Positions 62,075 through 64,000 of a stretch of DNA of 64,000 bases are shown here, in pieces. The DNA lies in the NCBI RefSeq assembly GCF_003719725.1, contig NZ_RIAX01000001.1, forward strand, positions 434,001-498,000, written 5' to 3'. The notes under the pieces were generated by a model. The model did no database searches and was not told the DNA's origin. It saw nothing but the letters and a program-made list of their open reading frames with translations. This stretch comes from Planococcus salinus (lineage in GTDB: Bacteria > Bacillota > Bacilli > Bacillales_A > Planococcaceae). Both the position numbers and the translations under genes were made by a program. The first letter of the stretch is position 1. The number at the start of each line of letters is the position of its first letter.

Positions 62075-63442
62075 TTATTCTGCTGCAGTAATCTTATAAA
62101 TCAGACCACCATCAGTAGTTGCAATAAGCGCGCCATCCTCAGTTACAAGAATGTCACGGAAACGTTGGGTTTCTTCAGTTAATAGGCGTTCTTCTCCAAC
62201 GATGGTGTCATCTTCAATAACGACACGTACAATATAATTCGGTGCTAAACCACCGATGAACAAGTTGTTCTCCCATTCAGGAATTGCGTCGTTATCATAG
62301 AATGACATACCACTTGGCGCACTTGTTGGATCCCAATAATATCTTGGTTCAACAAAGCCTTGCGCTTCGTGTTCTGAAATACCCTCATTGATTAATTCAC
62401 CAGTGTACTCGATACCATAAGAAACAATTGGCCATCCATAGTTATTGCCTGGTTCAATAATATTTAGTTCATCCCCAGCTTGCGGACCGAATTCAACAAT
62501 CCATAAGTCTCCTGTTTCAGGGTGGAAGTCTATACCTTGAATATTACGGTGACCGTAGCTGTAAATTCCATCCAGTGCGTCTTCATCTTCGATAAATGGA
62601 TTCGACTCTACTGGTTCTCCATCTTGTGTAATGTGGATTACTTTACCTAAGTAAGCATCCAAGTCTTGGGCACGTTCGCGGATTGGATCATCTGAACGCT
62701 CACCAGTTGTTAAGAATAAGTTGCCATCATCATCAAAGATAATACGTCCACCATAGTGTAAGTCACCATCATATGCTGGTTCTGCTTGGAAGATTACTTC
62801 AAAATTTTCAAGTGAGGCTTCATCTTCTGATAAAGCACCTTTACCGACAGCAGTTACAGTACCACCTTCGACGTCTTGAGAAAACGTCAAAAATACTAAT
62901 CTTGATTCGTCAAAATCAGGTGCAACGGCTACATCAAGTAAGCCCCCCTGACCTGAGTTATTTACTTCTGGTGTACCTTCGATTGGCTCTGAAACAGAGA
63001 ACTCATTAAGGTTTACAATAAGAAGTTCTGCTGTATCTCTTTGCGTAACAAGCAAGCGGTTTGGTTCAAACTCTACCATACCCCAAGACACGCCAAGACC
63101 GTCAACAATAACTTCCTCATTAAGTTCTGTTTCAGTCACTACTGCAGGTGCTCTTGTTTGTTCCGGAAATGCTGGTTCAAACTCAGTAACTTTTGGTTCA
63201 GTTTCTGCAGATTCTCCACCTGCACTTTCCTCGGCGCCTTCGTCAGTATCTTCTTCTGTCTCAGCGCCCTCTTCAGTACCTTCTTCTGTTTCCGCACCCT
63301 CGTCAGCACTTTCTTCTGTTGCAGTATTCGACTCATCCGTTGATCCTTCGTCTGAAGTCTCATCATTGCCACACGCTGCCAAAGCCAATACAAAAATCAG
63401 CATTGTAAAGAACATTAATTTTGACCACGAAACTTTTGTCAT
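62075..63442 (-). CDS. PQQ-dependent sugar dehydrogenase-type lipoprotein
   Basis: A 455-residue lipoprotein. The signal peptide ends ALAAC. Residues about 25-80 are an acidic low-complexity linker (TEEGAETEEDTDEGAEES). Then comes a six-bladed propeller of the glucose/sorbosone dehydrogenase family: GVSWGMVEFEPNRLLVTQRD, LHYGGRIIFDDDGNLFLTTG, YSYGHRNIQGIDFHPETGDLW, EFGPQAGDELNII. The HRN and GD-E motifs help bind the quinone and calcium in this family. Whether this bacterium makes PQQ is unknown. AGGAAAAAC-type weak RBS. Confidence 0.88.
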   Translation of the reverse strand: MTKVSWSKLMFFTMLIFVLALAACGNDETSDEGSTDESNTATEESADEGAETEEGTEEGAETEEDTDEGAEESAGGESAETEPKVTEFEPAFPEQTRAPAVVTETELNEEVIVDGLGVSWGMVEFEPNRLLVTQRDTAELLIVNLNEFSVSEPIEGTPEVNNSGQGGLLDVAVAPDFDESRLVFLTFSQDVEGGTVTAVGKGALSEDEASLENFEVIFQAEPAYDGDLHYGGRIIFDDDGNLFLTTGERSDDPIRERAQDLDAYLGKVIHITQDGEPVESNPFIEDEDALDGIYSYGHRNIQGIDFHPETGDLWIVEFGPQAGDELNIIEPGNNYGWPIVSYGIEYTGELINEGISEHEAQGFVEPRYYWDPTSAPSGMSFYDNDAIPEWENNLFIGGLAPNYIVRVVIEDDTIVGEERLLTEETQRFRDILVTEDGALIATTDGGLIYKITAAE

Positions 63443-63520
63443 TGTTTTTCCTCCCCATTTCTAAAATTTGAAACTGAATATATTAAAGTTCAGTCCCTTG
63501 AAGCCCAGTATCAAAAATTG

Positions 63521-63542
63521 GTTAAGACTTTCATGTCTTAAC
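63521..63542. promoter_or_regulatory. GTTAAGAC inverted repeat upstream of the sugar dehydrogenase
   Basis: GTTAAGAC and GTCTTAAC form a perfect 8-bp inverted repeat with a 6-bp centre, 80 bp upstream of the start. It could be an operator or a weak hairpin in the leader. Confidence 0.3.
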
Positions 63543-64000
63543 TAAAAAAATAAAATTCCTTTGAAAATAATGTTATCACAATTATCTGAAAATACAAAAT
63601 AATTTACTGTTTTTCATGATTAATGGAAATTACACTGTCATGTATAATGACCTGTATGTTTTATATGGATACTAAGAAATCAATAAACACCCTATTTCCG
63701 TATAATTTTATATTTGATACTTTCAGATAACTTTGAGATTTAGCGATGTTAGTTTCTATATCTCTTATAAAATGTAAAATGTAAAAGGAAGTTACTCGTT
63801 TTGGGCGGAACACTCTTTTTTTCATTAATCATCTGAAAATTAATCGCTTACTGGATAGTTCTTGCTTATGCACAACGCTAATAGTTCTTCCCCTTTTACT
63901 TTCATCAGGCAAATTGCCTGGTAAAAAGGTACATAATTCTAGGTTAATTTAAATTCAGTTTATTCAATTCGCTAGGCAGATTCTTGCAGACAAAAAGCAG
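63543..64000. other. AT-rich intergenic end of window, no gene seen
   Basis: No open frame with an RBS. The region is strongly AT-rich with scattered promoter-like boxes. A gene could start beyond 64000. Confidence 0.4.

Overview
This window looks like the chromosome of a low-to-mid GC Firmicute of the Planococcaceae type (Planococcus, Planomicrobium or a relative). The grounds are strong AGGAGG-type ribosome sites, frequent TTG starts, Bacillales-type proteins (MhqR-type repressor, DUF3221, DUF1835, SulP plus ArsR), and intergenic hairpin repeats of a kind I associate with this family. No rRNA, tRNA or CRISPR array was seen. The species assignment is inference; no rRNA or marker gene was available.

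Region 1 (1-10.4 kb) is a nitrate-respiration block. On the minus strand are narG and narH (narH is cut by the window edge) and a molybdate transporter modABC. On the plus strand are a hemerythrin-like protein and a translationally coupled SEC-C/TPR protein. Two similar AGGG-N4-CCT palindromes lie upstream of narG and between modA and the hemerythrin gene, suggesting one shared regulator. modA has a structured leader ending in a terminator-like hairpin. The narG-modC spacer holds two copies of a nested-hairpin repeat and a five-unit array with an exact 20-bp period.

Region 2 (10.4-25 kb) holds housekeeping and accessory genes: an MBL hydrolase, an SGNH esterase, a K+-channel-like protein, a PAS-PAS-GGDEF-EAL protein, a dicarboxylate symporter, a threonine synthase and a DUF2207 protein. 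It then has a three-gene heme-copper operon (subunits IIa, II, I). Its subunit I looks like a B-family oxidase, but the active-site tyrosine that is cross-linked in oxidases is Asn243. An electrogenic CuA-type nitric oxide reductase is therefore more likely than an oxygen reductase. A CRP/FNR-type palindrome sits about 41.5 bp before the inferred start. With narGH, modABC and the hemerythrin, this suggests a nitrate/NO respiratory theme across the first 24 kb.

Region 3 (25-39 kb) is a patchwork. It has a Fur-box flavin reductase, VOC and SnoaL-like genes, one truncated VOC gene, an MhqR-type quinone-stress operon with clear operators, padR-chrA and a two-component system. A decayed aromatic meta-cleavage operon has been reduced by one deletion to the start of a hydroxylase joined out of frame to the end of a 4-hydroxy-2-oxovalerate aldolase. 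An IS200/IS605-type TnpB element abuts a truncated lamin-tail-domain gene, and the last codons and terminator of that gene are found again 3.6 kb away.

Region 4 (39-55 kb) contains tandem lipoprotein serpins, the first broken by a single in-frame stop, with matching ECF-like promoters. It also has a RelB/RelE-like toxin-antitoxin pair, small P-loop kinases, an APH-type kinase, and many small lipoproteins and one-helix membrane proteins.

Region 5 (55-64 kb) has a MITE-like element, a BCCT transporter, an acetamidase, SulP plus ArsR, arylamine N-acetyltransferase and a lipoprotein sugar dehydrogenase of the PQQ-dependent family.
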